A model generated the notes under the pieces. It was not told the DNA's origin. It made no database searches and saw only the letters and a program-made list of their open reading frames with translations. From Paracoccus lichenicola (GTDB lineage Bacteria > Pseudomonadota > Alphaproteobacteria > Rhodobacterales > Rhodobacteraceae): a stretch of 64,000 nucleotides of DNA. The stretch spans positions 1 through 64,000 of the forward strand of contig NZ_WMBT01000010.1 of NCBI RefSeq assembly GCF_009708075.1, written 5' to 3'. The translations under genes were made by a program, and so were the position numbers. Each line of letters opens with the position of its first letter. The first letter of the stretch is position 1. Positions 16,589 to 25,834 of the stretch are shown here, in pieces.

Positions 16589-17288
16589 GGTGAAGGGGCT
16601 GTCCGCAGCCTATGGTCTGGTGCCCGCGCTGCACCGCGTCGATTTCTATGTCGATCCCGGCGAGGTCGTGGGCATCCTGGGCCATAACGGCATGGGCAAG
16701 ACGACCCTGATGCGCGCCATCATGGGCTTCGTGAAGGTCACCGGAGGAGAGATCGCCTTTGACGGCCAGTCGCTGCTGGGCCAATCCGTGAATGCCCGCG
16801 CCCGCGCCGGCATCGGGCTGGTGCCGCAGGGGCGCGAGATCTTTCCCAACCTGTCGGTCGAGGAGAACCTTCAGGTCGGCATCGCGGGGGCGGGCGGCGA
16901 CATGGCGGGCACGGTGGCCGGGGTGCTGGATCTGTTCCCGCGCCTGAAACGCCTGCTGGACCGGCGCGGCGGCGCGCTGTCGGGGGGCGAACAGCAACTG
17001 CTGGCCCTGGCGCGCTGCCTGTGCCGCAAGCCCAGGCTGATGCTGCTGGACGAGCCGACCGAGGGGATCCAGCCCTCGATCAACGACGAGATCTCGGAAA
17101 CGCTGCAGGAACTGAGCCGCAGGCAGGACATCACCATCGTCCTGGTCGAACAGAACCTGGACTTCATCACCGGGCTGGCGCAGCGGGTTTACGCGATCTC
17201 GAACGGCGTGCTGGACCGCCAGATCCCGCGCGAGCAACTGACCGATCGCCGCGCGGTCAGCGAATTCATGGGCTTCGTCACCGCCTGA
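16575..17288 (+). CDS. ABC ATPase (LivF/UrtE type), transporter 2
   Basis: A 237-residue ATPase: Walker A GHNGMGKTT, IGLVPQGREIFPNLSV, signature LSGGEQQLLALAR, Walker B LMLLDEPTEGIQPS, and LVEQNLDF. It completes the second five-component importer and is followed after 78 bases by an amidase. Confidence 0.94.
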   Translation: MPLLEVKGLSAAYGLVPALHRVDFYVDPGEVVGILGHNGMGKTTLMRAIMGFVKVTGGEIAFDGQSLLGQSVNARARAGIGLVPQGREIFPNLSVEENLQVGIAGAGGDMAGTVAGVLDLFPRLKRLLDRRGGALSGGEQQLLALARCLCRKPRLMLLDEPTEGIQPSINDEISETLQELSRRQDITIVLVEQNLDFITGLAQRVYAISNGVLDRQIPREQLTDRRAVSEFMGFVTA

Positions 17289-17366
17289 CACCCGCCCCAT
17301 GACACCGCGCGATCCGGTTCCCATGGGCGCCGGGCCTGCGCCGCACGCCCAGCAACGGAGACGCGA

Positions 17367-18881
17367 ATGCCCGTGACACTGCCCGACGACGCGCAACTGG
17401 CCAAGGTGGCCGAGGGTTTGGGCTTCCACCTGTCGCCCGCCGATGTCGGGTCCTTCAAGGGCCTGATGGCGGGCTATGTCGAGGCCTACAACCTTGTGGA
17501 CCGGATGCCGGACCACCTGCCCCCGGTCACATACCCCCGCACCCCCGGCATCCCCCCCGACCCCGCGGACAACCCCCTGAACGCCTGGTACGTCAAGACC
17601 ACCGTCACGGGGTCCGGGACCGGCAAGCTGGCGGGCCGGACCGTCGCGTTGAAGGACAACGTGATGCTGGCGGGCGTGCCGATGATGAACGGATCCTCCA
17701 CGCTGGAAGGCTATGTCCCCAACGTGGATGCGACGGTCGTGACGCGCCTTCTGGACGCGGGCGCGACGATCCTGGGCAAGGCGCATTGCGAATGCTTCTG
17801 CCTGTCGGGCGGCAGCCACACGGGCGCCAAGGGTCCGGTCCGCAACCCCCATGATCCGTCGCGGTCGGCGGGCGGGTCGTCGTCGGGATCGGGCGTGCTG
17901 GTCGCCACGGGCGCCGTGGACATGGCCATCGGCGGCGACCAGGGCGGGTCGATCCGGATACCGGCCTCGTTTTGCGGCATCGTCGGCATGAAGCCCACGC
18001 ACGGGCTGGTCCCCTATACCGGCATCGTCCCGATCGAGGTTCACGTCGATCACACCGGCCCGATGACCGCAACGGTGGCCGACAACGCCCTGATGCTCGA
18101 GGTGCTGGCCGGACCCGACGGCTATGACAGCCGCCAGATCGGCTGCACCACCGCCCCCTATGCCGAGGCCCTGGGCAAGCCTGTCGCCGGCCTGAAGGTC
18201 GCTGTCCTGACCAAGGGGTTCATGCAGCCGGGCGCCGAGGACGCCGTGAACGCCACCGTGCGCGAGGCCGCCGACCGCCTGGCGGCCCTGGGCGTCGCCG
18301 TGGACGAGGTGTCGGTTCCCATGCACCTGCACGGCGCCGCGATCTGGACGCCCATCGGCTTGCAGGGCCTGACCCAGACGATGATGCTGGGCGACGGCTA
18401 CGGCACCAGCCGCCAGGATCTGTATGTCACCGGCTTCATGGATTTCCACCGCGGCTGGCGGCAGCGCGCGGACGAGCTGTCGGAAACGCTGAAGCTGTCG
18501 ATGCTGTTCGCCCAACATGCCGACGACATGCACGGCAAGCGGTTCTACGGCAAGGCCATGAACCTCAGCCGCACGCTGCGGGCGGCCTATGACGCGGTGC
18601 TGGCGGAATACGACGCCATCATCATGCCGACCACCCCCATGACCGCGACCCCGCTGCCCGAACCCGGCGCCAGCCGCGAGGAGATCGTGCAGCGCGCCTT
18701 CGAGATGATCACCAACACCTGCCCCTTCGACATCACCCACCACCCGGCGATCAGCCTGCCCTGCGGCACCGTCGAGGGCCGCCCCGTGGGCCTGATGATG
18801 GTGGGCCGGATGTGGGACGAAGGCACGCTTTATACCCTGGCCCATGCCTTCGAGACATCGGGGGACTGGCGTGACTGGTGA
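17367..18881 (+). CDS. AmdA-type amidase (nitrile-pathway/Rhodococcus-like AS family)
   Basis: A 504-residue amidase-signature enzyme that resembles the Rhodococcus/Brevibacterium amidases associated with nitrile hydratase. Its N-terminal ~90-residue helical extension, CLSGGSHTGAKGPVRNPHD, IGGDQGGSIRIPASFCGIVG and LVPYTGIVPIE follow that subfamily. Triad: Lys96 (ALKDNV), Ser172 in AGGSSSGSG, nucleophile Ser195 in DQGGSIR. It hydrolyses aliphatic or aromatic amides to acid and ammonia. No nitrile hydratase is encoded nearby, so it acts on amides as such. GGAG upstream supports the ATG; the end overlaps ureE. Confidence 0.9.
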   Translation: MPVTLPDDAQLAKVAEGLGFHLSPADVGSFKGLMAGYVEAYNLVDRMPDHLPPVTYPRTPGIPPDPADNPLNAWYVKTTVTGSGTGKLAGRTVALKDNVMLAGVPMMNGSSTLEGYVPNVDATVVTRLLDAGATILGKAHCECFCLSGGSHTGAKGPVRNPHDPSRSAGGSSSGSGVLVATGAVDMAIGGDQGGSIRIPASFCGIVGMKPTHGLVPYTGIVPIEVHVDHTGPMTATVADNALMLEVLAGPDGYDSRQIGCTTAPYAEALGKPVAGLKVAVLTKGFMQPGAEDAVNATVREAADRLAALGVAVDEVSVPMHLHGAAIWTPIGLQGLTQTMMLGDGYGTSRQDLYVTGFMDFHRGWRQRADELSETLKLSMLFAQHADDMHGKRFYGKAMNLSRTLRAAYDAVLAEYDAIIMPTTPMTATPLPEPGASREEIVQRAFEMITNTCPFDITHHPAISLPCGTVEGRPVGLMMVGRMWDEGTLYTLAHAFETSGDWRDW

Positions 18882-19338
18882 ACCCCTGATGCTGCTGTCG
18901 GTCCTGGGCCATGCCGGGGACCGCGACTGGCACGACCGCCTGCACGCGATGGAGCATCTGGGCCAGGTCGAGGTCCTGGCCATCCCCGAGGCCGAGGCCG
19001 CGCGCAAGCGGATGCGCGTGCGGTCCGACCGGGGCCGCGACTGCGCCATCGCGCTGTCGCGCGACCAGTCGCTGTCCGACGGGGCGGTGCTTTATTGCGA
19101 TGACCGGCTGGCCATCGTCGCCCGGGTGGATGGCGCGGCGCGGCTGCGGCTGACGCCGGCATCGGTCGATGACGCGCTGAGGCTGGGCCACTGGTGCGGC
19201 AACCTGCACTGGAAGGTGGTGTTCCTGCCCGGCGCGATGCAGGTCGTGCTGGAAGGCCCGGTGCAGCGATACCTGGACCGGCTGCGCGACCTGCACGGGC
19301 TGGCCGATTTCACCGTCGAGGCCCCGCATGACCCCTGA
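18871..19338 (+). CDS. ureE: Urease accessory protein UreE (nickel metallochaperone)
   Basis: A 155-residue UreE with N-terminal peptide-binding domain and C-terminal metal-binding domain. The family segment HWCGNLHWK (usually GNRH) keeps the key histidine that binds nickel at the dimer interface, and the tail EGPVQRYLDRL is typical. It lacks the His-rich C-terminus of Klebsiella UreE. GTG at 18871 overlaps the amidase stop and gives the expected length; ATG at 18889 is an alternative. Being first in the urease operon, ahead of ureF and the subunits, is unusual. Confidence 0.85.
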   Translation: MTGEPLMLLSVLGHAGDRDWHDRLHAMEHLGQVEVLAIPEAEAARKRMRVRSDRGRDCAIALSRDQSLSDGAVLYCDDRLAIVARVDGAARLRLTPASVDDALRLGHWCGNLHWKVVFLPGAMQVVLEGPVQRYLDRLRDLHGLADFTVEAPHDP

Positions 19339-19957
19339 CGCCCTGCCCCTGCTGACGGCCATGCACCTGGCCGACAGCAGCTTTCCGTCCGGGCTGTTCG
19401 CCTTTTCCTGGGGGCTTGAGGCCGCGCTGGCCGAGGGCCAGGCCGACCCGCGCGATCTGGCGGGCTGGATCGGTGCCGAACTGCATGGCCGCTGGCACCC
19501 CTTCGACCGCGTGGCGCTGGCCGGGGGCTGGCGTCTGGACGGCGCGGGGCTGGCCGACTGGGACGATCTGGTCGATGCCTCGATCCCGGCCGAGATGCAG
19601 CGGCAGCAGTCCTTGCAGGCGGGCGCGGCCCTGGCGGCCTCGGCGCGGCGCATCGGCGTGGCGCTGGACGACGGCCACGCGCCCGTGGTGCATGGCCGTT
19701 TCCTGCGCCTGTCCGGGCTGACGCTGCCCGACGCGCTGGCGGTGTCGGCCATGGGGATGGCGCGCGGGCTGGCCTCGGCGGCGGTCCGGCTGGGCCGCGT
19801 GGGCGCGGTCGCCGTGCAGCGAGACCTGCTGGCCCTTCTGCCCCGCATCGCCGCGCTGACGGACCCGCCGCGCCCCGACGACCTGCCCGCCAGCTTCGCC
19901 CCGATCTCGGACATCGCGCTGATGCGGCCACTGGCCTCGCGGCTGTTCGTGAACTGA
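19328..19957 (+). CDS. ureF: Urease accessory protein UreF
   Basis: A 209-residue all-helical UreF, which with UreD and UreG forms the GTP-dependent complex that loads nickel into apo-urease. Landmarks are LADSSFPSGLFAFSWGLEAA near residue 15 and the late GRVGAVAVQRDLL. It overlaps ureE by 11 bases. The usual ISDIALM-type tail region is present near the C-terminus. Confidence 0.9.
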   Translation: MTPDALPLLTAMHLADSSFPSGLFAFSWGLEAALAEGQADPRDLAGWIGAELHGRWHPFDRVALAGGWRLDGAGLADWDDLVDASIPAEMQRQQSLQAGAALAASARRIGVALDDGHAPVVHGRFLRLSGLTLPDALAVSAMGMARGLASAAVRLGRVGAVAVQRDLLALLPRIAALTDPPRPDDLPASFAPISDIALMRPLASRLFVN

Positions 19958-19967
19958 AAGGACCGCC

Positions 19968-20639
19968 ATGCACCTGACCCCCACGGAACTCGAACGGCTG
20001 ACGATCTTCACCGCCGCCGAGCTGGCCCGCCGCTATCTGCGCCGCGGCATCCGCCTGGCCCACCCCGAGGCCGTGGCCTTTCTGGCCGACGAATTGCTGA
20101 CCCTGGCCCGGCAGGACGCCCCCCATTCGCAGATCGTGGCCCATGCCGCGACGCTGCTGACCGCCGACCAGGTCCAGCCCGGCGTGGCGCATCTGCTGAA
20201 GACATTCTCGGTCGAGGTGTCGATGGCCGAAGGCACCAAGCTGGTCACGGTCTTCGACCCGATCCAGCCCGCCCCCGACGACCCCGTCCCCGGCGAGGTC
20301 ATCCCCGAGGACGGCGACATCATCCTGAACGCGGGCCGCGACGGCACGGTGGTCACCGTCCTGAACACCGGCGACCGCACCATCCAGGTCCGCAGCCACG
20401 CCCATTTCTTCGAGGTGAACCGCGCCCTGCACTTCGACCGCCGCGCGGCCTACGGGATGCGGCTGGACCGGCCCTCGGGCGGGGGGATGCGCTTCGATCC
20501 GGGCATCGCCAGGCAGGTCGCGCTTGTGCCCTATGCGGGGACGCGGCGCATCCACGGGTTCGCCGGACTGGTCGAGGGCCAGGCCGAGGAGATGCGCGAC
20601 GCCGCGATGGCGCGCGCCAGGGACAGGGGGTATCTGTGA
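19968..20639 (+). CDS. ureAB: Fused urease gamma-beta subunit
   Basis: A 223-residue protein joining the urease gamma subunit (residues 1-99, LTPTELERLTIFTAAELA ... GTKLVTVFDPI) to the beta subunit (from about 108, PGEVIPEDGDIILNAGRD ... GGGMRFDPG). Gamma-beta fusion is well known in Helicobacter (there called UreA), whereas most alphaproteobacteria have separate ureA and ureB. The conserved beta motif RSHAHFFEVN is intact. GAAAGGA precedes the ATG, and the stop overlaps the ureC GTG by four bases. Confidence 0.93.
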   Translation: MHLTPTELERLTIFTAAELARRYLRRGIRLAHPEAVAFLADELLTLARQDAPHSQIVAHAATLLTADQVQPGVAHLLKTFSVEVSMAEGTKLVTVFDPIQPAPDDPVPGEVIPEDGDIILNAGRDGTVVTVLNTGDRTIQVRSHAHFFEVNRALHFDRRAAYGMRLDRPSGGGMRFDPGIARQVALVPYAGTRRIHGFAGLVEGQAEEMRDAAMARARDRGYL

Positions 20640-22339
20640 GGATCAGCAGGCGTGACTATGCGGCGCTTTACGGGCCGACCACGGGCGACCGGGTCCGGCT
20701 GGGCGACAGCGCGCTTCTGGCCCGGATCGAGACCGACCACACCCATCACGGGGACGAACTGACCACCGGCGCGGGCAAGGCCATGCGCGACGGCGAGGGG
20801 TTCTGCACCACCGGCACGGCGGCCAACGGCGCGCTGGACATGGTGATCCAGAACGCGGTCATCATCGACGCCGAACTGGGCATCATCAAGGCCGACATCG
20901 GCATCCGCGACGGGCTGATCGCCGGGATCGGCAAGGCGGGCAATCCCGACATCATGGCGGGCGTGACGCCGGGCATGGTGACGGGACCGAACACCACCGT
21001 CGTCCATGGCGACCGCCATTTCGTCACCGCGGGCGCGGTCGAGGCGCACGCCCATTTCCTGTCGCCGCAACAGGCCCATCACGCGCTGGCGGGCGGCACC
21101 ACGACCATGATCGGCATGTCGCCGGGACCGAACTTCGACGTTTCCTGCTCGGGTCCGCTGACGCTGGGGCGGCTGATCCTGGCCGCCGACGAATACCCGC
21201 TGAACTTCGGCTTCCTGGGGCGCGGCTGCTCGGATCCGGGGGCGGTCGCGGAAAGCGTGGCGGGCGGCGCGCTTGGCGTGAAGATCCACGAGGATTTCGG
21301 CGCCTCGCCCGCCGTCATGGACGGATCGCTGCGGGCGGCGGACGCGGCCGACTTCTCGGTCCACCTGCACACCGACACGATCAACGAGTTCGGATTTTAC
21401 CAGGACACCATGGCCGCCATCGCGGGCCGCACCATCCACATGTACCACACCGAGGGCGCGGGCGGCGGCCACGCGCCCGACATCCTGGCCGTGAACGGCT
21501 TTTCCAACGTCCTGCCGTCCTCCACGAACCCCACCAACCCCTTCACCGCCCCCGCGCTGGAGGAAGGGGTGCCGATGACCATGCTGGCCCACATGATGAG
21601 CTTCGACCTGATCGAGGACGTGGCCTTCGCCGAGGCGCGCATCCGCCCCCAGTCCATGGCGGCCGAGGATCTGCTGCACGACATGGGCGCGATCTCGATC
21701 TTCGCGACCGACACGCAGGGCATGGGCCGCCTGGCCGAGAACGTGGCGAAATGCTGGCAACTGGCCAGCGTGATGAAGGACCGGGCGGGTCCCCTGCCGG
21801 AAGAACCGTTCCCCGGCGCCGACAACGCGCGCATCCTGCGATACATCGCCAAGCTGACGATCAACCCGGCCATTGCTGCGGGCATCGACGCGCATGTGGG
21901 GTCGATCGCGCCGGGCAAGATGGCCGACCTGGTGCTGTGGCCCTTTGCCTTCTTCGGGGCCAAGCCCGCGACCGTGATCAAGTCGGGCACCATCGTCTGG
22001 TCCACGATGGGCGACGGCAACGGCAGCTTCGTCGGGTCCGAGCCGATGATTCACCGGCCCATGTGGGGGTCGCTGGGATCGGTCCGGCACCGGCTGGGCG
22101 TGACCTTCGTCAGCCGTCTGGCCATCGAGGCGGGAACCCATGACCAGCTGGGCTGCCTCAAGCCCTTCGTGCCCATCGCCTCGGTCCGCGCGCTGACCAA
22201 GGCCGACATGCGCCTGAACGACGCCCTGCCCCGGATCGAGGTCGATCCCCAGACCTTCGCCGTCCGCGCCGACGGCCGCCTGCTGACCTGCGACCCGGCA
22301 ACGGAGGTGCCGATGTCGCGCCGGTATTTCCTGCGATGA
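20636..22339 (+). CDS. ureC: Urease alpha (catalytic) subunit with altered flap
   Basis: A 567-residue UreC, normal length, GTG start within GTGA. The Ni ligands appear intact: His138/His140 (EAHAHF), carbamylated Lys216 with His218 (VKIHEDFG), His245, His271 ([13 protein letters not shown]) and Asp359 (ATDTQGMGR). The mobile flap, MVCHHLDP in classical ureases, reads MLAHMMSF (316-323): catalytic His (319) is kept, the flap Cys is Ala (318) and the second His is Met. The loop around 160-172 ([12 protein letters not shown]) is also shorter than the usual GTHATTCTPGP. A divergent urease, probably still active on urea, but altered specificity or inhibitor response is possible (inference). Confidence 0.92.
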   Translation: MRISRRDYAALYGPTTGDRVRLGDSALLARIETDHTHHGDELTTGAGKAMRDGEGFCTTGTAANGALDMVIQNAVIIDAELGIIKADIGIRDGLIAGIGKAGNPDIMAGVTPGMVTGPNTTVVHGDRHFVTAGAVEAHAHFLSPQQAHHALAGGTTTMIGMSPGPNFDVSCSGPLTLGRLILAADEYPLNFGFLGRGCSDPGAVAESVAGGALGVKIHEDFGASPAVMDGSLRAADAADFSVHLHTDTINEFGFYQDTMAAIAGRTIHMYHTEGAGGGHAPDILAVNGFSNVLPSSTNPTNPFTAPALEEGVPMTMLAHMMSFDLIEDVAFAEARIRPQSMAAEDLLHDMGAISIFATDTQGMGRLAENVAKCWQLASVMKDRAGPLPEEPFPGADNARILRYIAKLTINPAIAAGIDAHVGSIAPGKMADLVLWPFAFFGAKPATVIKSGTIVWSTMGDGNGSFVGSEPMIHRPMWGSLGSVRHRLGVTFVSRLAIEAGTHDQLGCLKPFVPIASVRALTKADMRLNDALPRIEVDPQTFAVRADGRLLTCDPATEVPMSRRYFLR

Positions 22340-22941
22340 CGGCCGCGCGCGTGGGCATCGGCGGGCCGGTCGGATCGGGCAAGACCGCCCTGATCGAGGC
22401 GATCCTGCCGCATCTGGCGGCCGCCGGGATCGACACCGCCGTGATCACCAACGACCTGGTGACGGACGAGGACGCCGAACGCCTGCGGCGCGGCGGGCAG
22501 CTGCCGCCCGAACGCGTGCTGGCCGTTCAAGCCGGGGCCTGCCCCCACACCGTCATCCGCGAGGATCCGACCCTGAACATCGCCGCCGCCGATCGGCTGG
22601 AGCGCGACTTTCCGGGCCTGGACCTGATCCTGATCGAATCGGGCGGCGACAACCTGGCGTCCACCTTCTCGCCCGATCTGGTGGATTTCTGGATGTTCGT
22701 GATCGACGTGGCGGGGGGCGACGACATTCCGCGCAAGAAGGGACCGGGCATCCTGCAGGCCGACCTGCTGGTGGTCAACAAGGCCGACCTGGCCCCGCAT
22801 GTGGGCGTCGATCTGCCCTTGATGCTGGACCAGGCGCAGGCGGTGCGCGGCGGCCGCCCGGTCATCGCGACCGTCTGCCGCCGCGACCAGGGGGTGGCGG
22901 GGATCCTGGATCTGCTGCGGCGCGAGGTGCTGTTCCGGTGA
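22336..22941 (+). CDS. ureG: Urease accessory GTPase UreG
   Basis: A 201-residue SIMIBI-class GTPase that hydrolyses GTP during nickel delivery. P-loop GGPVGSGKT (8-16), metal-binding [19 protein letters not shown] and [10 protein letters not shown] are present. The segment usually read as VETGGCPHT is VQAGACPHT here, so the acidic residue before the Cys-Pro-His motif is changed, paralleling the divergence of ureC. Overlaps ureC and ureD by four bases each. Confidence 0.93.
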   Translation: MTAARVGIGGPVGSGKTALIEAILPHLAAAGIDTAVITNDLVTDEDAERLRRGGQLPPERVLAVQAGACPHTVIREDPTLNIAAADRLERDFPGLDLILIESGGDNLASTFSPDLVDFWMFVIDVAGGDDIPRKKGPGILQADLLVVNKADLAPHVGVDLPLMLDQAQAVRGGRPVIATVCRRDQGVAGILDLLRREVLFR

Positions 22942-23705
22942 AGGATCATGCGGGCACGCCGCCGCCCTGCCAGTTCGACCTGCGCGTGGGCCGGGGCCGC
23001 GACGGCGGCACCGCGATCCTGTCGCGCCACGTGGCCTGGCCCTGGTCGCTGCCGCGCGGCTTCCGGCTGGCGGGGCGCGACGGCCCGCTGACCGTGCTGC
23101 CGCAGGCGGCGGGCGCGGCGCTGCTGCCCGGCGATCACTGGCGCCACCGGATCGCGGTCGAGGACGGGCACCTGCACCTTGTCACCGCAGGCGCGGGGCT
23201 GGCGCATTCCGGCGGTCCGTCTCGGGTCAATTGGCAGGTCTCGGTCGCGGCGGCGGGCAGGCTGGCGATGCTGCCCGACCCTTGGGTGCTGTCGCCCGGT
23301 GCGCAGATGCACCAGCGCCAGGAGATCGACCTGGGTCCCGGCGCCGACCTGGCGGTGATGGATGGCTTCTGCCTGCGCGGGGGCGGGGCGGCCTGGCGGT
23401 CGGAAACGGTGATCCGCCGCGGCGGCCGCATCCTGCTGCGCGACGACCAGCGGGTGGACCCGGACCAGCTGGCGCGGATCGCCGGGCTGCCGGGGGGCAT
23501 GACGGCCTTCGGGCAGATCCTGCTGGTGACGGACAGGGCGCTGCCCGGGATCGGCCCCGGGCCTTCCGACGCGGATGGGGTCTGGGGGGCCGCGTCGGTC
23601 CTGCGCGGCGATGCCGGGATCCTTGTCCGGCTTGCCGCAGTCTCGGGCGGCGCCTTGTCCGCCGCCCTGGACCTGTGGCGTGCCCGGCTGCGCGCCGCGT
23701 TCTAG
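22938..23705 (+). CDS. ureD: Urease accessory protein UreD (UreH)
   Basis: A 255-residue divergent UreD, scaffold of the UreDFG activation complex. Supporting features are [19 protein letters not shown] near residue 60, the [19 protein letters not shown] and [19 protein letters not shown] segments (classical UreD reads PQP.IPF.ga...q...), and its position as last gene of the operon, coupled to ureG by GTGA. Similarity to classical UreD is weak, so the call leans on context. It is convergent with the next gene, whose 3' end overlaps it by four bases. Confidence 0.78.
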   Translation: MKDHAGTPPPCQFDLRVGRGRDGGTAILSRHVAWPWSLPRGFRLAGRDGPLTVLPQAAGAALLPGDHWRHRIAVEDGHLHLVTAGAGLAHSGGPSRVNWQVSVAAAGRLAMLPDPWVLSPGAQMHQRQEIDLGPGADLAVMDGFCLRGGGAAWRSETVIRRGGRILLRDDQRVDPDQLARIAGLPGGMTAFGQILLVTDRALPGIGPGPSDADGVWGAASVLRGDAGILVRLAAVSGGALSAALDLWRARLRAAF

Positions 23706-24394
23706 GCCGCGGCGCGCGAGGACAGGCGCGCCAGCAGCGTGCCGGTGTCGATCACGTCGGCAAACAGCGTCATCATGTTGGCCAGGGCCGCGTTATGTTC
23801 GTAATCCGTCAGCGTCGCGTTCGCGTCCGCCACAAAGATCACGTCATAGCCCCCCTGCATCGCGTCGCGCGCCGTGCTTTCGCAGCAGCAGTTCGACAAG
23901 GTGCCCGTGATGATCAGCGTCCGGATGCCCTTTGCCTTAAGCCAGTCCGGCAGGCCCGAGGTGCCGGGCGTGAAGGCGCTGTAGCGCGTCTTGTCCACCA
24001 CGAAATCCCCCGGCGCCACGTCCATGTCGGGCCACAACGGCAGATCCGCGCCCGCCGGGCCAAAGCCGTGCCGCTGCGCCTCGGCCTCAGACGCGTTCAG
24101 GAAGCGTCGATAGAAGACCTGCCAGTCCAGGGGATCGTCGGGCAGCCAGGCAAAGCGGGTAAAGGCCACATGCCCCCCCGCCTGCCGCAGCGCGGCCGAG
24201 ATGCGGTTGACATTGCCCACGATCTCGCGCGCGACGGGCACCTCGAGCAGGGCGCCGGGGCGCAGGAAACCCTGCTGCATGTCGATCACGACATGGGCGG
24301 TGGTCGTGGGATCCAGCATGTCGGTGAAGCTGCGCGGGCCGCGGCGGCCTTGGGCGCGGGCAAGGATGTCGGGCGGAACGTCGATCCTGTGCAT
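23702..24394 (-). CDS. Isochorismatase-like cysteine hydrolase
   Basis: A 230-residue cysteine hydrolase with the triad of the family: Asp38 (VIDMQQGF), Lys135 (VVDKTRYSAF) and Cys170 in SNCCCESTARDA, with three consecutive cysteines where family members usually have one. Relatives include ureidoacrylate hydrolase RutB, N-carbamoylsarcosine amidase and biuret hydrolase, which release carbamate or ammonia from C-N bonds. Beside urease and amidases, a role on a ureido or amide compound is plausible (inference). It lies three bases downstream of the amidase on the same strand. Confidence 0.85.
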   Translation of the reverse strand: MHRIDVPPDILARAQGRRGPRSFTDMLDPTTTAHVVIDMQQGFLRPGALLEVPVAREIVGNVNRISAALRQAGGHVAFTRFAWLPDDPLDWQVFYRRFLNASEAEAQRHGFGPAGADLPLWPDMDVAPGDFVVDKTRYSAFTPGTSGLPDWLKAKGIRTLIITGTLSNCCCESTARDAMQGGYDVIFVADANATLTDYEHNAALANMMTLFADVIDTGTLLARLSSRAAA

Positions 24395-24397
24395 CGC

Positions 24398-25834
24398 TCA
24401 GGCCTCCGGCATGGGGCGGCGGGTGTGCCAGTCGGTGACGGACTGGAAGGCGTGGCCCGCGCGGAACAGCAGCGCCTCGGACAGGGGCTTGCCCATCAGT
24501 TGCAGCCCCATGGGGCCGCCACGCGCGTCGAAGCCGCCCGGCAGGGTCAGGGCCGGATACCCGGTCAGGTCGGCGGGCGCGGTGAATTTCAGAAGATCGC
24601 CCAGGTCGGCATTGGCCGGATCGGCCGATGGCGCGCCGATGGCGTTGTCCAGCATGGCCAGCGGCGCGCCCAGCACCGGCAGCAGCACCATGTCCACCGC
24701 CGACATCGCGCGTTCGACCATGCCGTTGAACACCAGCCGCCATTGCATCGCGCGGCCCACCTGGTCGGCGGTCAGCGCATGGCCCAGTTGCAACAGTCCG
24801 CCCAGGCTGGGACCGTATTCGCCGGCGCGGTCGGGATAGGTGGCCTTGTGGGCCAGGGCGACCTCGATCCCGCAAAGCGCGGTCCAGTGTTCGGTCACGT
24901 CCGGCAGGAAGGGCAGCGCCACCGGCACGATCACCGCGCCCAGCGATGTCAGCGCGGCAACGGCATCGGCCAGCATCGCCGCCGTTTCCGCGGACGTGCC
25001 CTCCAGCACCGAGGCGTCCACCCCGATGCGCAGCCCGTGGATCGGCGCCCCGATGCCCGCCAGGTAATCCGGCACGGGCGCGGTCAGCGCCGTCGGGTCG
25101 TTCGGATCGGCCCCCGCGATCACGCCCAGCATCGCCGCGCAATCGGCGGCGGTGCGCGCCATCGGCCCGATGTGATCCAGGCTGTCGGCCAGGGCAAAGA
25201 CCCCGTGGCGGCTGACGCGGCCCCAGGTGGGCTTCATCCCCGTGATGCCGTTCGCCCCCGACGGAAACCGGATCGAGCCGCCCGTATCGGACCCGAGCGC
25301 GCCGAAACACAGCCCCGCCGCCACCGCCACGCCCGACCCGGACGACGACGATCCCGCCCAAAGCCGGCCGTTCCACGGGTTCTTCGGGACCGGCATGTCG
25401 GGGTGGTGGCCAGCATAGGCGCCCTCGGTCATGGCCAGCTTGCCCAGCACGATGGCGCCCGCCTGTTCCAGCCGCGCCGTCACCGTCGCATCGCGGCCCG
25501 TCGCGTTGCCGCGAAGCATCGCCATGCCTGCGGCGGTCGGGGCGAACGCGGTTTCGCACAGGTCCTTCAGCGCGATCGGCACCCCGTGCATCGGGCCGCG
25601 ATCCAGGCCCGCCTGCCGTTCGGCGGTGGCCTGCGCGGCCTTTTCGCGGGCGCGGTCCGCAAGCACGACCTGATAGCTGTTCAGATGCGGGTCGAGCCGC
25701 GCGATCCGCGTCAGGACGGCCTCGGTGACCTCGGCCGGGGTGGCGGCGCCGGTGGCGATCAGGCGCGACACCTGGGTCAGGGACAGGTCCGCGATGTCGC
25801 TCGCGGCTGCCAGGATGGGGGCGTGGGTGTTCAT
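24398..25834 (-). CDS. Amidase-signature family amidase (third)
   Basis: A 478-residue AS-family hydrolase, close in pattern to GatA-like and AtzF/biuret-type amidases. Triad: Lys90 (IALKDLC), cis-Ser about 163 in AGSSSSGSG and nucleophile Ser187 in SDTGGSIRFPS. The frame opens earlier (25885), but AGGAGG ends four bases before the ATG at 25834 and decides the start. It forms a two-gene leftward unit with the cysteine hydrolase, opposite in direction to the urease operon, and shares a 186-bp divergent promoter region with the sensor-like protein at 26021. Confidence 0.88.
   Translation of the reverse strand: MNTHAPILAAASDIADLSLTQVSRLIATGAATPAEVTEAVLTRIARLDPHLNSYQVVLADRAREKAAQATAERQAGLDRGPMHGVPIALKDLCETAFAPTAAGMAMLRGNATGRDATVTARLEQAGAIVLGKLAMTEGAYAGHHPDMPVPKNPWNGRLWAGSSSSGSGVAVAAGLCFGALGSDTGGSIRFPSGANGITGMKPTWGRVSRHGVFALADSLDHIGPMARTAADCAAMLGVIAGADPNDPTALTAPVPDYLAGIGAPIHGLRIGVDASVLEGTSAETAAMLADAVAALTSLGAVIVPVALPFLPDVTEHWTALCGIEVALAHKATYPDRAGEYGPSLGGLLQLGHALTADQVGRAMQWRLVFNGMVERAMSAVDMVLLPVLGAPLAMLDNAIGAPSADPANADLGDLLKFTAPADLTGYPALTLPGGFDARGGPMGLQLMGKPLSEALLFRAGHAFQSVTDWHTRRPMPEA

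Noticed and set aside
16527-19049. An 840-codon open frame on the - strand opposite the ATPase and amidase genes.
   Set aside because: Antisense shadow of genes with clear Walker and amidase motifs; no domain recognisable.
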